This document shows, in pieces, positions 62,985-64,000 of a DNA stretch of 64,000 nt. The position numbers and the translations under genes are program-made. The notes under the pieces are model-generated. The model saw only the letters and a list, made by a program, of their open reading frames with translations, ran no database searches and was not told the DNA's origin. The DNA comes from Prevotellaceae bacterium. GTDB taxonomy: Bacteria; Bacteroidota; Bacteroidia; Bacteroidales; Paludibacteraceae. The DNA is taken from contig JACJXK010000005.1 in NCBI GenBank assembly GCA_020636675.1, positions 1-64,000 on the forward strand, written 5' to 3'. Within the stretch, counting starts at the first letter, position 1. Every line of letters starts with the position of its first letter.

Positions 62985-63722
62985 TCATTCCCCCCTTTTT
63001 GCTTTACGGGCGAGGTGGTCGAACACGCCGCCCATTGTTCCTACACCAAATTGTTCCTTTAGTCTGCCGGGCGAATCGAGCGCCTCGATGCGTCCGTCCA
63101 CCATGATGGATACGCGGTCGCAATATTCCGCCTCATCCATATAGTGGGTAGTGACGAAGACGGTGATTCCGGCAGCCGCCGCCTCATAAATCATCTCCCA
63201 AAACTGCCGCCGAGTGGTAGGATCCACACCTCCGGTCGGTTCATCAAGGAAAACCACCTCCGGTCTGTGGAAGATGGAGACAGAGAAGGCCAATTTCTGT
63301 TTCCAACCGAGCGGGAGAGCCGCCACAAGAGTATCCCCTTCACCTGAAAAATCAAGTTTTCGGAGCAACGACTCCATTCTCTCGGTTGTCTCCTTGTCCG
63401 GAACGCCGTAGATGCCGGCATAGAGCCGTATGTTTTCTCGGACGGTCAAATCCTCATAGAGGGAGAATTTCTGGCTCATGTGCCCGATGTGCCGTTTCAC
63501 TTGTTCCGCCTCACGACTGATGTCGAATCCGGCCACCCTGCCTTCGCCTTCCGTCGGAAAACTCAGTCCACAAAGCATCCGCATAGCGGTGGTTTTTCCC
63601 GCACCGTTAGCACCAAGGAATCCGAAAATTTCACCTTTGCACACGTGAAACGAGATATGATCAACGGCGGTAAAATCGCCGAACCGTTTACAAAGGTTGT
63701 TTACTTCAATCACATTCTCCAT
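62985..63722 (-). CDS. ABC transporter ATP-binding protein
   Basis: 245 aa. Walker A GANGAGKTT, Q-loop MSQKFSLYEDLTV, a signature LPLGWKQKLAFSVSIFHRPEVVFLDEPT (LSGGQ replaced by LPLGW) and H-loop TTHYMDEAEYC are clear. It is the second of two adjacent ATPases, as in YbhF-type export systems (YbhFSR). It powers the two permeases encoded downstream, probably for drug or lipid export. Confidence 0.95.
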   Translation of the reverse strand: MENVIEVNNLCKRFGDFTAVDHISFHVCKGEIFGFLGANGAGKTTAMRMLCGLSFPTEGEGRVAGFDISREAEQVKRHIGHMSQKFSLYEDLTVRENIRLYAGIYGVPDKETTERMESLLRKLDFSGEGDTLVAALPLGWKQKLAFSVSIFHRPEVVFLDEPTGGVDPTTRRQFWEMIYEAAAAGITVFVTTHYMDEAEYCDRVSIMVDGRIEALDSPGRLKEQFGVGTMGGVFDHLARKAKRGE

Positions 63723-63726
63723 AAGC

Positions 63727-64000
63727 TTATAGACTGGTTAGTTGTATGAAACAATCTTCTATCGTAGGGTCCACCGGACTTATCTCGATGTCGTCGAATC
63801 CGGACATCCGCATCGCTTGTTTGAATATGTCCGGACAAGGTGTGCCGCGGAAAAGCAGGTGGTGCGTCTCGCCGAAAGAGTAACAACGAAGAATCTCCGG
63901 ATATTCTCTCGCCGCAAGCAGCAAGTCGTAACGACGAACAGACGAGATGGCGAAAAGCGGATGGCCGAAAGACCGGACCATCTGTGCGGGCGTATCAGTC
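63727..64000 (-). CDS. ABC transporter ATP-binding protein, C-terminal part (cut by window edge)
   Basis: The open frame runs off the right end. The visible 91 codons (...DTPAQMVRSFGHPLFAI, YPEILRCYSFGETHHLLF, DIEISPVDPTIEDCFIQL) match the tail after the nucleotide-binding domain of YbhF-like ATPases, where FGxxLxxI and PTIEDxFI are typical. It ends 4 bases before the next ATPase ATG. An adaptor (HlyD-like) gene would be expected outside the window. Confidence 0.75.
   Translation of the reverse strand, partial: TDTPAQMVRSFGHPLFAISSVRRYDLLLAAREYPEILRCYSFGETHHLLFRGTPCPDIFKQAMRMSGFDDIEISPVDPTIEDCFIQLTSL

Noticed and set aside
1..64000. tRNA, rRNA, CRISPR or integrase genes that might define an integrative element
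   Set aside because: I looked for tRNA-like cloverleaves in gaps and for tyrosine or serine recombinase motifs and recognised none, so I do not call an integrative element or att sites around the island.

Overview
The window looks like a chromosomal segment of a member of the Bacteroidales (phylum Bacteroidota). The grounds are Bacteroidota-type promoters (TTTG about 20 bases before TAnnTTTG), type IX secretion genes (gldJ, porQ), two cargo proteins with type A C-terminal sorting domains, and phylum-typical families (DUF4783, BspA-type leucine-rich repeats, calycin-like small proteins, an MBL-fold lipoprotein). No tRNA, rRNA or CRISPR array was recognised. Genus cannot be fixed from the sequence alone.

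Layout. 1-8.8 kb: folP (cut by the window edge), gldJ, murF, a Cys-motif membrane protein, an LtaS-like phosphoglycerol transferase, a radical SAM protein, a GT-B glycosyltransferase and a pnuC-like transporter. 9.0-14.8 kb: an export operon marR-tolC-hlyD-ABC2-ABC2 with no ATPase gene. 15-25.4 kb: small and secreted proteins, a broken GH5 cellulase carrying a T9SS signal, a giant alpha-2-macroglobulin-like protein and a short calycin-like protein. 25.5-35.4 kb: an accessory (defence-like) island. 35.5-56.7 kb: mostly housekeeping genes: fabD, nadC, rlmH, a large sensor kinase, porQ-cmk-ispH, pfkA, a LysM glucosaminidase, pyk, folK, purE. 56.7-59.4 kb: repeat-rich spacer with YdeI-like and DUF5131 genes. 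59.6-64 kb: a hypothetical membrane protein and a second ABC-2 export operon, this one with ATPases, running off the window.

The island holds three modules. (1) An Abi_2/AbiF-type HEPN protein is preceded by its own promoter, a structured RNA and a terminator, matching the arrangement of the abiF RNA motif. (2) A visibly GC-rich four-gene operon encodes a Ser/Thr kinase fused to BspA leucine-rich repeats, a DUF6939-like protein ending in a consensus beta-clamp-binding peptide, a DarT-like ADP-ribosyltransferase fused to a vWA domain, and a PP2C phosphatase. It reads as a kinase/phosphatase-controlled DNA-modifying effector system and is the best candidate for an undescribed system. (3) A Schlafen/AlbA ATP-binding regulator and a broken TIR-like gene sit next to IS30 and ISAs1 transposase remnants and a second small-RNA-like unit.

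The modules are separated by copies of one dispersed repeat. Five copies lie in the window, all in the same orientation, sharing a small hairpin whose pairs covary. Two copies extend to about 265 bp at near identity and flank module 3. This suggests that accessory cassettes are exchanged by recombination at these repeats.
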